A stretch of DNA of 64,000 nt from Microbacterium marinum (GCF_014204835.1 NZ_JACHMD010000001.1:248001-312000), one strand, 5' to 3'; numbered from the stretch's first letter, positions 30,361-39,600 are shown. Numbers and translations are program-made. The notes: generated from the sequence alone by a model not told the origin.

Positions 30361-30962
30361 GCCTGCGAGCCGAGCTGGGGGCGGAGCGACCGCCCGCGGG
30401 TTACACACTGCTGACACCGCCGGACTGGGGGCGTTTCCCCGCCACGACGGAGGGGCGCGACGAGCTGATCCGACTGATGTCGAGCCGGTTCAAGGCCGTC
30501 GGTCGCCCCGATCTCGATGCGGAGACACGCTCGATGGTGCACCGGCAGTGGCAGCGGATGCAGTCCGCGAACGTGATGGAGATCTTCCTGCCGGTCGAGC
30601 CCGCGCGCGAGGGCGCGACGCCGATGAGTGTCGCGGCGTCCCCGTGGGTCGCAGCGGGTGACTTCGAGTCCGACCTGAGGGGCCGAGCCGGTGCGGAGCG
30701 CCCAGTCGAGCGCGTCGAGCTCCCCGAACCGGGAACGGTGTTCCGCTGGGTCGCGGAGCGGCCCGGACCCGAAGGGATGGCGGAGCTGTTCGCGCGGGAG
30801 ATCTCCTACGTCGTCCCGTTCCCCGGTCGCGCGCCCCGACGCGGCGTTCTGCTGATGGCCTCGATCGTGCACCTGGGGGTCGAGGAGTCGGGGCAGGCAC
30901 TCGAGGCATTCACGACTCTGGCGGACGCCATGGTCTCGACGTTCCGTTGGCGGTTCGCATGA
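30357..30962 (+). CDS. Hypothetical cytosolic protein of the WXG-like operon
   Basis: This 201-residue protein has no signal peptide or membrane helix. It starts MSLRAELGAERPPAGYTLLT and reads DWGRFPATTEGRDELI, then later EISYVVPFPGRAPRRGVLLM. The fold looks mixed alpha/beta with a central sheet, and I do not recognise the family. It is tightly coupled (ATGA overlaps) between the membrane protein and the last gene. A chaperone or immunity role, similar to small partners of T7SS effectors, is possible. Confidence 0.65.
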   Translation: MSLRAELGAERPPAGYTLLTPPDWGRFPATTEGRDELIRLMSSRFKAVGRPDLDAETRSMVHRQWQRMQSANVMEIFLPVEPAREGATPMSVAASPWVAAGDFESDLRGRAGAERPVERVELPEPGTVFRWVAERPGPEGMAELFAREISYVVPFPGRAPRRGVLLMASIVHLGVEESGQALEAFTTLADAMVSTFRWRFA

Positions 30963-31465
30963 GCATTCCCGACGGGTGGCTCCCGATCCCCTTCGCCCTG
31001 ACGGCCGACGCCGCCGAAGCGGTGGCGCCCGAACTGCTCGCCGCGAGCGGGGCGGTACCCGGTGAGGGTGCGGACGTCGACGAGGCGACCCACTTCCTCG
31101 CCGCAGCGATGGCTCGGCTGCCCGTGACCACTCGTGTCGCGGCGCGGATGTGGCACGGGTTCGGCGAGGTGGCGACCGGTGTCGTCGCCGACCTCTCCGT
31201 CGAAGAGCGAGCGGCCGACACGCTCGACGCGGCGGCACCGGCGGACTTCCCCCATGCCGACCTGCAGCGCCGGGAGGCCCACGACGACGGCGCCCTCGTC
31301 ACCCTGTCGGTCGTAACGCCGGCCGGGGCGCCCGAGGTGGCCTTCCTGCTGCGGGTGCAGGTGCCGACCTCGGACGGCCTCGTGCGGATCGTCGACGTGC
31401 TCGATCGCGACACGCGTGCCCTGGGCGCCGTGTGGGACGACGCGCTCCAGCTCGCGCGGGGCTGA
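30959..31465 (+). CDS. Hypothetical protein, last gene of the WXG-like operon
   Basis: This 168-residue soluble protein starts MSIPDGWLPIPFALTADAAE. Its arrangement, an N-terminal Pro-containing start, helices, then strands ALVTLSVVTPAGAPEVAFLL, parallels the preceding gene product. The two may be distant paralogues. No motif is recognised. It ends 17 bases before the convergent azoreductase gene, closing the five-gene operon. Confidence 0.65.
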   Translation: MSIPDGWLPIPFALTADAAEAVAPELLAASGAVPGEGADVDEATHFLAAAMARLPVTTRVAARMWHGFGEVATGVVADLSVEERAADTLDAAAPADFPHADLQRREAHDDGALVTLSVVTPAGAPEVAFLLRVQVPTSDGLVRIVDVLDRDTRALGAVWDDALQLARG

Positions 31466-31481
31466 TCGCCCGATCCTGCTC

Positions 31482-32129
31482 TCAGGCGGCGCGGGATGCC
31501 GCGAGCGTGCGCCCCGCGGTCACGGCGGCCTGCTCGGCATCCGTCTTCAAGGCAGCGGCGGCATCGGCGAACGCGTCGAGTGCCGGATTCACGCCCACGA
31601 GTGTGAACGGGCGGTGCACGACAGTCAGGTCGAGGCCCCAGACGTCCTCGAAGACGCGTCGCAGCCAGCCGGTCGAGTGGTCCCAGCCCTCCTTGGGGCT
31701 GCCCGGCTCGTAGTTGCCGCCGAGCACGGTCACCAAGGTGGCGGGCTTTCCGCGGAGGGCGGTGCCCTGTGGGTCGATGCGCGGGTCGGTGTAGGCCAGG
31801 TCGAACCAGGCCTTCACGTGCTGCGAGACCCCGTAGTTGTAGAGCGGGACGGTGAACAGCAGGGCGTCGGCGCCGATCAGCTCGTCAGCCAGCAGGGTGC
31901 GCAGCGCGATCGCCTCGCGCTGCCCGTCGGTGTGCTGGTCGGCCGGGGTGAACCCGGAGGTCACCGAGTCGCGCCACGCCGTCGCGGGGATCGGATCGGC
32001 GGCGACGTCGCGTCGCACGACGGAGCTGTCGGGGTGCGCGGCGAGCCATTCGGCCTCGACGAGGTCGCCGAGGGCGCGGCTGGCAGACGTGGCGGGCAGG
32101 ATGCTGGCATCGAGGCGGAAGAGAGTCAT
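31482..32129 (-). CDS. FMN-dependent NADH-azoreductase / flavodoxin-fold quinone reductase
   Basis: This 215-residue protein starts MTLFRLDASI. It has the AzoR/acyl-carrier phosphodiesterase-like layout: an N-terminal strand with a phosphate-binding Ser-rich loop (LPATSASRALGDLV), LLFTVPLYNYGVSQHVKAWF (the PMYNF-like FMN motif), and VTVLGGNYEPGSPK. It reduces quinones or azo compounds with NAD(P)H. The divergent HxlR-type regulator 72 bases away probably controls it, as for many azoreductase genes that respond to electrophiles. Confidence 0.88.
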   Translation of the reverse strand: MTLFRLDASILPATSASRALGDLVEAEWLAAHPDSSVVRRDVAADPIPATAWRDSVTSGFTPADQHTDGQREAIALRTLLADELIGADALLFTVPLYNYGVSQHVKAWFDLAYTDPRIDPQGTALRGKPATLVTVLGGNYEPGSPKEGWDHSTGWLRRVFEDVWGLDLTVVHRPFTLVGVNPALDAFADAAAALKTDAEQAAVTAGRTLAASRAA

Positions 32130-32201
32130 GTGCTTCTCCGATCAAAGTGACTATGAAAAACAAAGCGGCTTCGGGAACGCTAGCACGGATACGATGGAGG
32201 C

Positions 32202-32531
32202 ATGACCGAAGAGCACCACGCACGGCAGTGCGACGCCGCGGTCTCCCACGCCTTCTCGGTGCTCGGGAAGAGATGGAACGGCATGATCCTCGACGTCCTC
32301 GGCGAGGGCGCCCTCTCGTTCGTCGGGCTGCGGCGCGCCGTCTCCGGCATCAGCGACGCCGTCCTGTCCGATCGACTCACCGAGCTGAGCGACGCCGGGC
32401 TCCTGGACAGGCGCGTCGACCCAGGCCCCCCGGTCGCGGTCGCCTACGTCCTCACCGACGCGGGAACACGACTCATCCCCATCCTCAGCCAGCTGGGTGA
32501 GTGGGCCGACGGAAACCTGACGAGGCGCTGA
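32202..32531 (+). CDS. HxlR-family winged-helix transcriptional regulator
   Basis: This 109-residue protein starts MTEEHHARQCDAAVSHAFSV. It has the HxlR DUF24 pattern: an early Cys (Cys10), LGKRWNGMILDVLGEGALSF, the recognition helix region RAVSGISDAVLSDRLTELSD, and the wing GLLDRRVDPGPPVAVAYVLT. Several members sense electrophiles through the conserved N-terminal cysteine. It is divergent from the azoreductase gene, its likely target. Confidence 0.9.
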   Translation: MTEEHHARQCDAAVSHAFSVLGKRWNGMILDVLGEGALSFVGLRRAVSGISDAVLSDRLTELSDAGLLDRRVDPGPPVAVAYVLTDAGTRLIPILSQLGEWADGNLTRR

Positions 32532-32554
32532 CGCGCTCGGCGACCCACGGAGCC

Positions 32555-32983
32555 ATGACCAGGACCCGCACCGCGAGCGCCGCTCTGCTCCTCCTCGCGC
32601 TCACCGCAGCGCTCACCGCAGCGCTCGCCGGCTGCGCCGGCGGCCCCGACGCGCCCCCCTCGGGAGACTCTGCCGGCGCGTGCGCCGCCCCCATCGTGAC
32701 GGTCACGCCTGCCCGGGCCGCCCCGGGTGAGGAGATCACCGTGTCGGGATCGAACTGGGGACCGTGCAACGACACATCGAAGGCATCCGACCCGGCATGG
32801 CCGGAAGCGGCGATCACGTGGCAGCAGGACCTCAGCGAGCAGGAGCTCGGCACGGCGGCGATCACCGACGGTGCCTTCACGACCGCCGTCACGGTTCCCG
32901 GGGACGCGGTCGGAGGCCTCGCCACCCTCCACGTCCGTGCCGGTGAGTTCACCCTCGACGCGGGCGTCGACATCACCGACTGA
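32555..32983 (+). CDS. Small lipoprotein
   Basis: This 142-residue protein starts at ATG 32555. A type II signal peptide (LLLLALTAALTAALAGC) has a lipobox LAGC, giving an N-acylated Cys. The mature part has an Ig-like segment (VTPARAAPGEEITVSGSNW) similar to domains in other actinobacterial lipoproteins, plus one further Cys pair (CAAPIV, GPCND). It would be anchored outside the membrane. The function is unknown. The gene lies 23 bases downstream of the HxlR gene. Confidence 0.8.
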   Translation: MTRTRTASAALLLLALTAALTAALAGCAGGPDAPPSGDSAGACAAPIVTVTPARAAPGEEITVSGSNWGPCNDTSKASDPAWPEAAITWQQDLSEQELGTAAITDGAFTTAVTVPGDAVGGLATLHVRAGEFTLDAGVDITD

Positions 32984-33041
32984 CCCACCCTCGCGGGCGG
33001 GCGGGTCGACGCCTACACTGGCGGCATCCGCTCCTTCGACG

Positions 33042-34382
33042 ATGATCGGAGCCGCCGTGCCGTCGCCGTGGTCCACCTACACCGAGGTCGCTCCCGACAC
33101 CTCGCGTCTGCTCGTCGAGCGCGCCCACGACGAGCTCCTCGCCGGGAACCTCGGCGATCGCCGGCTGGGCGACGTCCGTGCGCTCGTGCGCGACTCATGG
33201 CGGAGGTCGCTGGCGTCGTCGGTCGGAGCGGAGAGCCTGCCCCGCCTGGATCTCACCGCCGACGAACTCGAGGACTACCGCCGGGCGCACCCCCTCGCAG
33301 GCGTCATGCAGATGGTGCGGTCGCTGCTCCTCCCGGGGTCCGCGGAAGACTCCGGGGTGGTCGTCGCCGTCGGCGACGCCTCGGGACGACTGCTCTGGGT
33401 CGAAGGAGACCGCGGCGTCCGCAGCCTCACCGGGGACATGGGATTCGTCGCGGGGTCGAACTGGTCCGAAGCCGAGGTCGGCACCTCCGCCCCCGGAACC
33501 GCCCTCGCCCTCGACCGCGCCGTGCAGATCCGACAGGCTGAGCACTTCAACCGCTACGTCCAGCCGTGGTCGTGCACCGCCGCCCCCGTCCATGACCCCG
33601 AGACCCGGCGGCTGCTCGGGGTCATCGACGTCACCGGAGGACCCGAAGCGGTGACGCCGCAGGCGCAGCTGCTCGTCGACGCGACGGCGCGCGCCATCGA
33701 GAGCGAGCTGCTCGTCGGACGGCTGCGCTCCCGCGCCGAGGCGCCCCGGCGCCGAGCCCCCCGCGCCGCGACCGTCCGGCACGCGACCCTGCGGGTTCTG
33801 GGGCGCGACCGGGCGCTGCTCGAGACGGAGGGGGATGCCGCGGCATCCGTCCTCGAGCTCAGTGCACGACACGCGGAGATCCTGCTCATGCTCGCCAGCC
33901 ACCGGGAAGGCCTGTCGGCCGAGGCGCTCGCCGACCTCGTCTACGGCGAGCCCGCGGTCGAGACCCTGCGTCCCGAGATGGTGCGGCTGCGCAGGGTGCT
34001 CGAGAAGCAGGCGCCTCAGCTCGTGCCGCTGTCGCGTCCGTACCGGCTGCCGGCGGAGCTCGAGACCGACGTGCAGCACGTCGTGTCGCTGCTCGACCGC
34101 GGGGCGCACCGCGTCGCGCTCGCCGCGTACACCGGGCCGGTGCTGCCGGACTCGGTCGCCCCGGGCGTGGAGGAGCTGCGCGCCTCGGTGCGGGCCACCC
34201 TCCGCGAGTCGATGATCGGCGAGGCCGGCGTCGAGGCGCTGCTCGCCTACGCCGACAGCGCCGACGGCCGAGAGGACGCCGAGGTGCTCGGCCTGTGCCT
34301 GCGGATGCTGCCGCCGCGCTCCCCGCGTCGCCCTGGGCTGGTCGCTCGGCTCGAGGCGCTCGGCGCCGAGACGACGACCTGA
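33042..34382 (+). CDS. GAF-domain transcriptional regulator (AcoR-like N-terminus), likely activator of the aldehyde dehydrogenase
   Basis: This protein has about 446 residues; GTG 33057 (VPSPWSTYTEV) is an alternative start. The N-terminal AcoR-like region has VRALVRDSWRRSLAS and a GAF domain (about 90-220: VVVAVGDASGRLLWVEGD, GTSAPGTALALDRAVQI, DPETRRLLGVIDVTGG). Instead of a sigma-54 AAA+ domain it has a C-terminal winged-helix-like region (LSARHAEILLMLASHREGLS, YGEPAVETLRPEMVRLRRVL). This short form is common upstream of acetaldehyde/aldehyde dehydrogenase plus DUF779 genes in actinobacteria. Control of the adjacent gene is inferred. Confidence 0.85.
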   Translation: MIGAAVPSPWSTYTEVAPDTSRLLVERAHDELLAGNLGDRRLGDVRALVRDSWRRSLASSVGAESLPRLDLTADELEDYRRAHPLAGVMQMVRSLLLPGSAEDSGVVVAVGDASGRLLWVEGDRGVRSLTGDMGFVAGSNWSEAEVGTSAPGTALALDRAVQIRQAEHFNRYVQPWSCTAAPVHDPETRRLLGVIDVTGGPEAVTPQAQLLVDATARAIESELLVGRLRSRAEAPRRRAPRAATVRHATLRVLGRDRALLETEGDAAASVLELSARHAEILLMLASHREGLSAEALADLVYGEPAVETLRPEMVRLRRVLEKQAPQLVPLSRPYRLPAELETDVQHVVSLLDRGAHRVALAAYTGPVLPDSVAPGVEELRASVRATLRESMIGEAGVEALLAYADSADGREDAEVLGLCLRMLPPRSPRRPGLVARLEALGAETTT

Positions 34383-34402
34383 TCAGGGAGCCCTCAGTGC
34401 CG

Positions 34403-34426
34403 GCGCAACCGGATGCAACGTTGCGC
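34403..34426. promoter_or_regulatory. Inverted repeat upstream of the aldehyde dehydrogenase, candidate operator
   Basis: GCGCAAC (34403-34409) and GTTGCGC (34420-34426) form a 7-bp inverted repeat with centres 17 bases apart. A nested palindrome GCAACGTTGC lies at 34415-34424. It is about 70-90 bases before the ATG of the dehydrogenase and just after the regulator gene, a fitting site for that regulator. Confidence 0.45.
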
Positions 34427-34493
34427 GGCGTAGCGTGCGCGGCATCCGAGTTCGCGGCGGAGCCGCCGCGACCATGACGTCGAAGGAGACAGC

Positions 34494-36041
34494 ATGACCA
34501 TCGTCGAAGAGGGCGTCTCGAGCGTCTACGCCGCACCGGGCCAGCGGGGAGCGGTCGCCGACTACCGGCCGAGGTACGGCCACTACATCGGCGGCGAGTT
34601 CGTCGAACCGATCAAGGGCGAGTACTTCGAGAACATCACCCCCGTCACCGGAAAGCCGTTCACCGAAGTCGCGCGAGGCACCGTCGAAGACATCGACCGG
34701 GCCGTCGACGTGGCGTGGAAGGCATTCGAGTCGTGGAAGCGCACCACTCCCGCCGAACGCTCCGTCATCCTCAACAAGATCGCCGACAGGATCGAGGAGA
34801 ACCTCGAGAAGATCGCCGTCGCGGAGACCTGGGAGAACGGCAAGCCCGTCCGCGAAACCCTCGCCGCCGACATCCCGCTCGCCGTCGACCACTTCCGCTA
34901 CTTCGCCGGTGTGCTGCGCGCGCAGGAGGGCTCGCTCAGCCAGATCGACGAGGACACCGTCGCCTACCACTTCCACGAGCCCTTGGGAGTGGTCGGTCAG
35001 ATCATCCCCTGGAACTTCCCGATCCTGATGGCCACGTGGAAGCTCGCACCCGCCCTCGCCGCGGGCAACTGCGTCGTCATCAAGCCGGCCGAGCAGACTC
35101 CCGCATCACTGCTGTTCCTCTTCGAGATCATCGGCGACCTGCTTCCGGCGGGCGTCGTCAACATCGTGAACGGCTTCGGGATCGAGGCGGGCGCGCCGCT
35201 CGCGCAGCACAAGCGCATCCGCAAGGTCGCCTTCACCGGTGAGACCACGACCGGCCGGCTCATCATGCAGTACGCATCGCAGAACCTCATCCCCGTCACG
35301 CTCGAGCTCGGCGGCAAGAGCGCGAACGTCTTCTTCGACGACGTGGCGCGCGACCGCGACGCCTATTACGACAAGGCGCTCGAGGGCTTCACGTTCTTCG
35401 CGCTGAACCAGGGCGAGGTGTGCACGTGCCCGTCACGCGCTCTCATCCAGCGGTCGATCTACGACCAGTTCCTGGGCGACGGCCTCGACCGGGTCTCGAA
35501 GATCGTGCAGGGCAACCCGCTCGACCCGGCGACCATGATCGGTGCGCAGGCCTCCAACGACCAGCTGGAGAAGATCCTCAGCTACATCGACATCGGGAAG
35601 CAGGGCGGCGCCAAGCTGCTCGCCGGCGGTGAGCGGGTCGACCTCGGCGGCGACCTGAGCGGCGGATACTACGTCGCGCCGACGGTGTTCGAGGGCACGA
35701 ACGACATGCGGATCTTCCAGGAGGAGATCTTCGGCCCCGTGGTGTCGGTGACGAGCTTCGACGACTTCGGCGACGCGATCGACATCGCCAACGACACCCT
35801 CTACGGGCTGGGTGCGGGCGTCTGGAGCCGTTCGGCCGACACCATGTACCGGGCGGGCCGTGCGATCGAGGCCGGTCGGGTGTGGACGAACACGTACCAC
35901 CAGTACCCCGCCCACGCGGCCTTCGGCGGGTACAAGCAGTCGGGAATCGGACGCGAGAACCACCTGAAGATGCTCGATCACTACCAGCAGACGAAGAACC
36001 TCCTCGTGTCGTACGCCGAGAGCGCGATGGGCTTCTTCTGA
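34494..36041 (+). CDS. NAD-dependent aldehyde dehydrogenase (acetaldehyde type, ExaC/AldB-like)
   Basis: This 515-residue protein has all ALDH hallmarks: [43 protein letters not shown], catalytic Glu at about 271 in VTLELGGKS, and catalytic Cys at about 310 in [13 protein letters not shown]. It ends with [20 protein letters not shown]. The GEVCTCPSR form is typical of the ExaC/AcoD branch that oxidises acetaldehyde and similar aldehydes. A strong RBS (GAAGGAGACAGC) precedes ATG 34494. DUF779 follows after 11 bases, and the GAF regulator precedes it. Confidence 0.95.
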   Translation: MTIVEEGVSSVYAAPGQRGAVADYRPRYGHYIGGEFVEPIKGEYFENITPVTGKPFTEVARGTVEDIDRAVDVAWKAFESWKRTTPAERSVILNKIADRIEENLEKIAVAETWENGKPVRETLAADIPLAVDHFRYFAGVLRAQEGSLSQIDEDTVAYHFHEPLGVVGQIIPWNFPILMATWKLAPALAAGNCVVIKPAEQTPASLLFLFEIIGDLLPAGVVNIVNGFGIEAGAPLAQHKRIRKVAFTGETTTGRLIMQYASQNLIPVTLELGGKSANVFFDDVARDRDAYYDKALEGFTFFALNQGEVCTCPSRALIQRSIYDQFLGDGLDRVSKIVQGNPLDPATMIGAQASNDQLEKILSYIDIGKQGGAKLLAGGERVDLGGDLSGGYYVAPTVFEGTNDMRIFQEEIFGPVVSVTSFDDFGDAIDIANDTLYGLGAGVWSRSADTMYRAGRAIEAGRVWTNTYHQYPAHAAFGGYKQSGIGRENHLKMLDHYQQTKNLLVSYAESAMGFF

Positions 36042-36052
36042 ATCGGCATCCC

Positions 36053-36439
36053 ATGGTCGACACCGCTTCAGGCAGGGTCGCCGTCTCCCCGGAGGCGGCG
36101 GCTCTGCTGCGCACCCTCACCGCGCAGCACGGCCCGCTGATGTTCCATCAGTCGGGAGGATGCTGCGACGGCAGCGCGCCGATGTGCTACCCCGTCGGCA
36201 TGTTCCTGACCGGCCCCGGCGACGTGCTGCTGGGCACGGTCGAGGTGGGGCTGGACGACGGGATCGAGGTGTACATGTCGGCATCCCAGTTCGAGTACTG
36301 GAAGTACACGCACCTCACCATCGACGTCGTCCCGGGCCGCGGCGCGGGCTTCTCCGTCGAAGGGCCGACCGGGATGCGCTTCCTCACCCGGTCGCGGATG
36401 CTCACCGCGGAAGAACTCGAAGCCGTCGGGCTCGCCTGA
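36053..36439 (+). CDS. DUF779 protein
   Basis: This 128-residue protein starts MVDTASGRVAVSPEAAALLR. The hallmark is a Cys-rich motif FHQSGGCCDGSAPMCYP (three Cys) followed by EVYMSASQFEYWKYTHLTID. DUF779 is encoded next to aldehyde dehydrogenases across bacteria, and the clustered cysteines suggest metal binding or a redox role. The function is not known. It shares the transcript with the dehydrogenase and ends at a strong terminator. Confidence 0.93.
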   Translation: MVDTASGRVAVSPEAAALLRTLTAQHGPLMFHQSGGCCDGSAPMCYPVGMFLTGPGDVLLGTVEVGLDDGIEVYMSASQFEYWKYTHLTIDVVPGRGAGFSVEGPTGMRFLTRSRMLTAEELEAVGLA

Positions 36440-36456
36440 TCCGTCGGCTTGCCTGA

Positions 36457-36506
36457 CCCACGAAACGCGCCCCTCCCGGCGGACCGAAGGGGGCGCGTTT
36501 CGTGGG
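36457..36506. terminator. Strong bidirectional terminator
   Basis: A perfect 17-bp stem, CCCACGAAACGCGCCCC (36457-36473) with GGGGCGCGTTTCGTGGG (36490-36506), encloses a 16-base loop. It lies between the convergent DUF779 and lipoprotein genes. Confidence 0.88.
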
Positions 36507-36514
36507 CGTGTGTG

Positions 36515-37060
36515 TCAGCCGGTGCAGACGTCGCTCAGGCCCTGGGTCGAGTCGACCAGGGCGCTCGAGGTGTCGGTCAGGCCGCTCGCGGCCTCCTGGA
36601 TCGCCTCCTGGTCCTGTGCGTCCACCGCGTCGCTCACCTGGCCGAAGAGGGTCTCGAAGTCGCTCCACGCGGTCGAGTAGGCACCGAACGCCTCGGCGAC
36701 CTCGGGGTTGGTGACCTGCGTCGAGATCTCATCGATCCGCGTGCCCACCTGACCGAACAGTTCGCGCGCGCCGCTGGTGTCGCCCGACTGGACGGCCTCG
36801 GTCAATTCGGTGCTGGCGTCGTTGATCTGCGTCGAGACCTCGGTGAGCTCCGACTGGACCAGGGCGCACGCGTCGGCAACGCTCTGGTCGCCGGCGGGAG
36901 CCTCCGACTCGGTCTCCGTCGATTCGGGCGCCTCGGCCTCGGCGGAGCTGGAGGTGTCCTCGGTGTTCGAGGGAGCCGACGGCGATGCGCACCCCGACAG
37001 GGCGAGAAGAGCGATGGCGGCGGCGGCGAGGCCGCTCGAAACGGTCAGCGAACGGGGCAT
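36515..37060 (-). CDS. Small secreted lipoprotein, acidic, helical
   Basis: This 181-residue protein starts at MPRSLTVSSGLAAAAIALLA, with lipobox LSGC (C27). A Ser/Glu-rich acidic linker (SSSAEAEAPESTETESEAPA) follows, then a helical domain of about 120 residues (VQSELTEVSTQINDASTELT) with a Cys near each end (DACALV, SDVCTG) that could form a disulfide. It should sit on the outer face of the membrane. The function is unknown. Longer reading upstream of 37060 runs into non-coding DNA. Confidence 0.8.
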   Translation of the reverse strand: MPRSLTVSSGLAAAAIALLALSGCASPSAPSNTEDTSSSAEAEAPESTETESEAPAGDQSVADACALVQSELTEVSTQINDASTELTEAVQSGDTSGARELFGQVGTRIDEISTQVTNPEVAEAFGAYSTAWSDFETLFGQVSDAVDAQDQEAIQEAASGLTDTSSALVDSTQGLSDVCTG

Positions 37061-37273
37061 GTGATTGTCTCCTTGGTCTCGGCGGGGTGCACACCAAGAT
37101 CTCAAGGCCCCCCGACTCGCATCGACGCTACCCGCCACCTCGAACGATGCCCACCCGGTGCGCGCCGCGCGTGCCGTGGTTATACTCCGGGCGGTTCGGC
37201 GATGCTCGGCACCGTAAGCCATCGTTCACCCGCTCGCCACCCCGGCGTCACGATCGCTTGTGAGGATCGCGGA

Positions 37274-38251
37274 GTGCCGAAGCCGATCGTGACCGTCATC
37301 CTCCCCGCGAAGGATGCCGGCGCCTTCATCGGTACCACCCTCACGACGCTCGCGCGGCAGTTCGACGATCCCTCACGGCTGCGGCTGGTGGCGATCGACG
37401 ACGGATCTCGCGACGACACCGGCGCGCAGATGCTCCACTACGGGGAGCGCTTCGACCACGTCCAGGTGATCGCGAACACCGACCCGGTCGGATTGGCGGC
37501 GGCGCGGAACCAAGGGATCGCGCGGGTCGACACCGAGTACTTCTGCTTCGTGGACGGCGACGACTGGATGCAGCCCGGCCGTCTCGAGGCGCTTATCGAT
37601 ACGATGCGCGATCTGGAATGCGATTTCGTGCGTACCGACCACCTCGCCGTCACCGACGCGCAGCGCCGCCACGTGCGCGCGCCGTATCCGTGGCGCGGCA
37701 TCGTGTCGCCGGCGCGGAACGCCATCCTCCCTGCGGAGGAGAACTCGATGGTCGACTACCCCTATGCCTGGGCGGGAATGTTCCACCGCCGTGTGATCGA
37801 CGAGGGGCTCGCAGAGTTCCCCGCCGGCTTGCACACGGCGGAGGACCGACCCTGGATCTGGCGCCTCCACCTCTCCGACGCCACGTTCGCCGTCGTGGAT
37901 GCGCCTGCGATCCTCTATCGCCGTGGGGTCAGCACCTCCCTCACCCAGGTCTTCGACCGGCGCCAGCTCGATTTCGTCCCGGCGCTGGCTCAGGCCTATG
38001 AACTCGTCGATGCGGATCGGGATGCCGACCTGTATCGCCCCAAGATCGTCGCGACGATCCTGGCGATCTGCTCGCACCACCTCTTCCGTGCGCGCGCAAT
38101 GAGTGCCCCCCACCGCGCGGAACTGCGCACGGGTCTTCGCGAGCTCCTTCGGCCCATCCCCGCATCCGAGCTCGACGCAGCGCTCGCCCGGCTCTCCGAT
38201 CGCCGGCGGCGCCTGCTCGCGCGAACGGTGCGGGAGGTGCGCCGCGCATGA
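37274..38251 (+). CDS. Family 2 glycosyltransferase, first gene of the nonulosonate glycan locus
   Basis: This 325-residue protein starts at GTG 37274. It has the GT-A fold: VTVILPAKDAGAFIGTTLTT, VAIDDGSRDDTG, NQGIARVDTEYFCFVDGDDW (with the DGDD metal site) and AGMFHRRVIDEGL. A C-terminal helical part of about 110 residues follows. It transfers a sugar from a nucleotide donor, with unknown specificity. The stop overlaps the ATG of the polysialyltransferase-like gene by four bases, so all five genes to 43021 probably form one operon making a surface glycan. Confidence 0.88.
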   Translation: MPKPIVTVILPAKDAGAFIGTTLTTLARQFDDPSRLRLVAIDDGSRDDTGAQMLHYGERFDHVQVIANTDPVGLAAARNQGIARVDTEYFCFVDGDDWMQPGRLEALIDTMRDLECDFVRTDHLAVTDAQRRHVRAPYPWRGIVSPARNAILPAEENSMVDYPYAWAGMFHRRVIDEGLAEFPAGLHTAEDRPWIWRLHLSDATFAVVDAPAILYRRGVSTSLTQVFDRRQLDFVPALAQAYELVDADRDADLYRPKIVATILAICSHHLFRARAMSAPHRAELRTGLRELLRPIPASELDAALARLSDRRRRLLARTVREVRRA

Positions 38252-39600
38252 CCCAGATCTTCGTCCTCAACTCGACGTTCGGTCTGATGACGGCGGTCGC
38301 GGCGATCGACTCGGGTGCGATCGCACCGACCGGCGGGCCGCGCATCCTGCTGACGGTCAATGCCGCGATGGTTCCGGAGGCGACCCCGAGTCTCGAGGAC
38401 ATCCCGCACCTCGCCGCCCTCCTCCGGCGATTCGACCGCGTCGAGTCGCTGGGTGCCCTCGTCGCCCCCGTCCTGCCGACCCAGTGGGAGCCCGGTCCGG
38501 AGGACCTCGCCGTGCTCGAGAGGCTGCTCCGCCGGGTGTGGGGGATCGGATCGGCACGTGTGCAGCTCTTCCTGCAGAGCCCGCAGGTGCCGCCGTCGCG
38601 GACGATGGCAGCGCTGTTCGCGGGCGCGGAGCTCACCGTCGTCGGCGACGGTCTCATGACCTACGCGCCCCTGCGCGTCACCCTTCCGAACGCGACGCTC
38701 TCGCGCATGACCGGCGTCGTCTACGCCGACATCGTCCCGGGAGTCGAGCCCTTCGTGCTCGCGGAGCGCGGCATCGCCCGCCACCCCGTGCCGATGGACC
38801 GCCTGCAGGTCGTCGTCGACGAGGTCGCGGCTGACGTCGTCGACCCCGAGCTCGCGCGCCTGGCCCAGGACCCGGCACCGACGGTGCTCGTCCTCGGGCA
38901 GTACCTGGCCTCGCTCGGGCTCGTCAGCGCGAGCGAAGAGCATGCGATGCAGGCCGAGATGGTCGAGCGCGCCCGTGCGTGGCATCCCGCTCGCATCGTC
39001 TTCAAACCGCACCCGTCCGCTCCGCCGACACTGTCCGACGCGGTCGTGGTGCGTGCACGCGAGCATGATCTCGACGTCGTCGTGTACGAGGGCGATGTGC
39101 CCGCCGAGATTGTCGCCCAGCGCCTCGGCGTCACGGCGGTCGTCGCGGGGTTCTCGACCGCTCTTCCCACCCTGCGCGCGCTCGCCGGCACGCCGATTGC
39201 GTCGGTCGGGAATGCCGAGTTGCTCGCTCGCTTCGACCCGTATGAGAACAGCAATCGGATGCCGGTGACGATCGTCGACGCGCTGACGCGCGACGACTCG
39301 CCGGCGACATCCCTCGCGGACCTCGTCGCGATGACCGCGTACACGATGCAGCCGCGGCTGATGCGTCACCTGCGTCCTCTCGCGGTGAAGACGATCGCCT
39401 CGATGAGCGCCGCCGAGCGCGCCCGCTACATCGGGGAGCGGCGGCTGACCGAACTCCGGCTTCCCGGCGCGTCGGATCGGCTGGCGACGCGCGTGCGATT
39501 TGCGCCGGACGCCGTCAGCAAGATCGAACAGGCGCGCCTCGTGGCGCGTGGCGCACGGCGCCGCGCCGCGCGGGCGTGGAAGGAGCTGAAGGGCCGATGA
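38248..39600 (+). CDS. Polysialyltransferase-family protein (POLYSIA, PF07388-like)
   Basis: This 450-residue protein starts MTQIFVLNSTFGLMTAVAAI, the N-terminal pattern of bacterial alpha-2,8-polysialyltransferase-like enzymes. It has the GT-B catalytic features ELTVVGDGLMTYAP (DG near Asp/Glu), VFKPHPSAPP (the HP motif that binds CMP) and VVAGFSTALPTLRALAG (the S/T-S/T pair). These are the sialyl motifs of the GT38/GT52 type. It would polymerise or add a CMP-activated nonulosonic acid. Neighbouring CMP-nonulosonate genes support this. The identity of the sugar is inferred. Confidence 0.82.
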   Translation: MTQIFVLNSTFGLMTAVAAIDSGAIAPTGGPRILLTVNAAMVPEATPSLEDIPHLAALLRRFDRVESLGALVAPVLPTQWEPGPEDLAVLERLLRRVWGIGSARVQLFLQSPQVPPSRTMAALFAGAELTVVGDGLMTYAPLRVTLPNATLSRMTGVVYADIVPGVEPFVLAERGIARHPVPMDRLQVVVDEVAADVVDPELARLAQDPAPTVLVLGQYLASLGLVSASEEHAMQAEMVERARAWHPARIVFKPHPSAPPTLSDAVVVRAREHDLDVVVYEGDVPAEIVAQRLGVTAVVAGFSTALPTLRALAGTPIASVGNAELLARFDPYENSNRMPVTIVDALTRDDSPATSLADLVAMTAYTMQPRLMRHLRPLAVKTIASMSAAERARYIGERRLTELRLPGASDRLATRVRFAPDAVSKIEQARLVARGARRRAARAWKELKGR

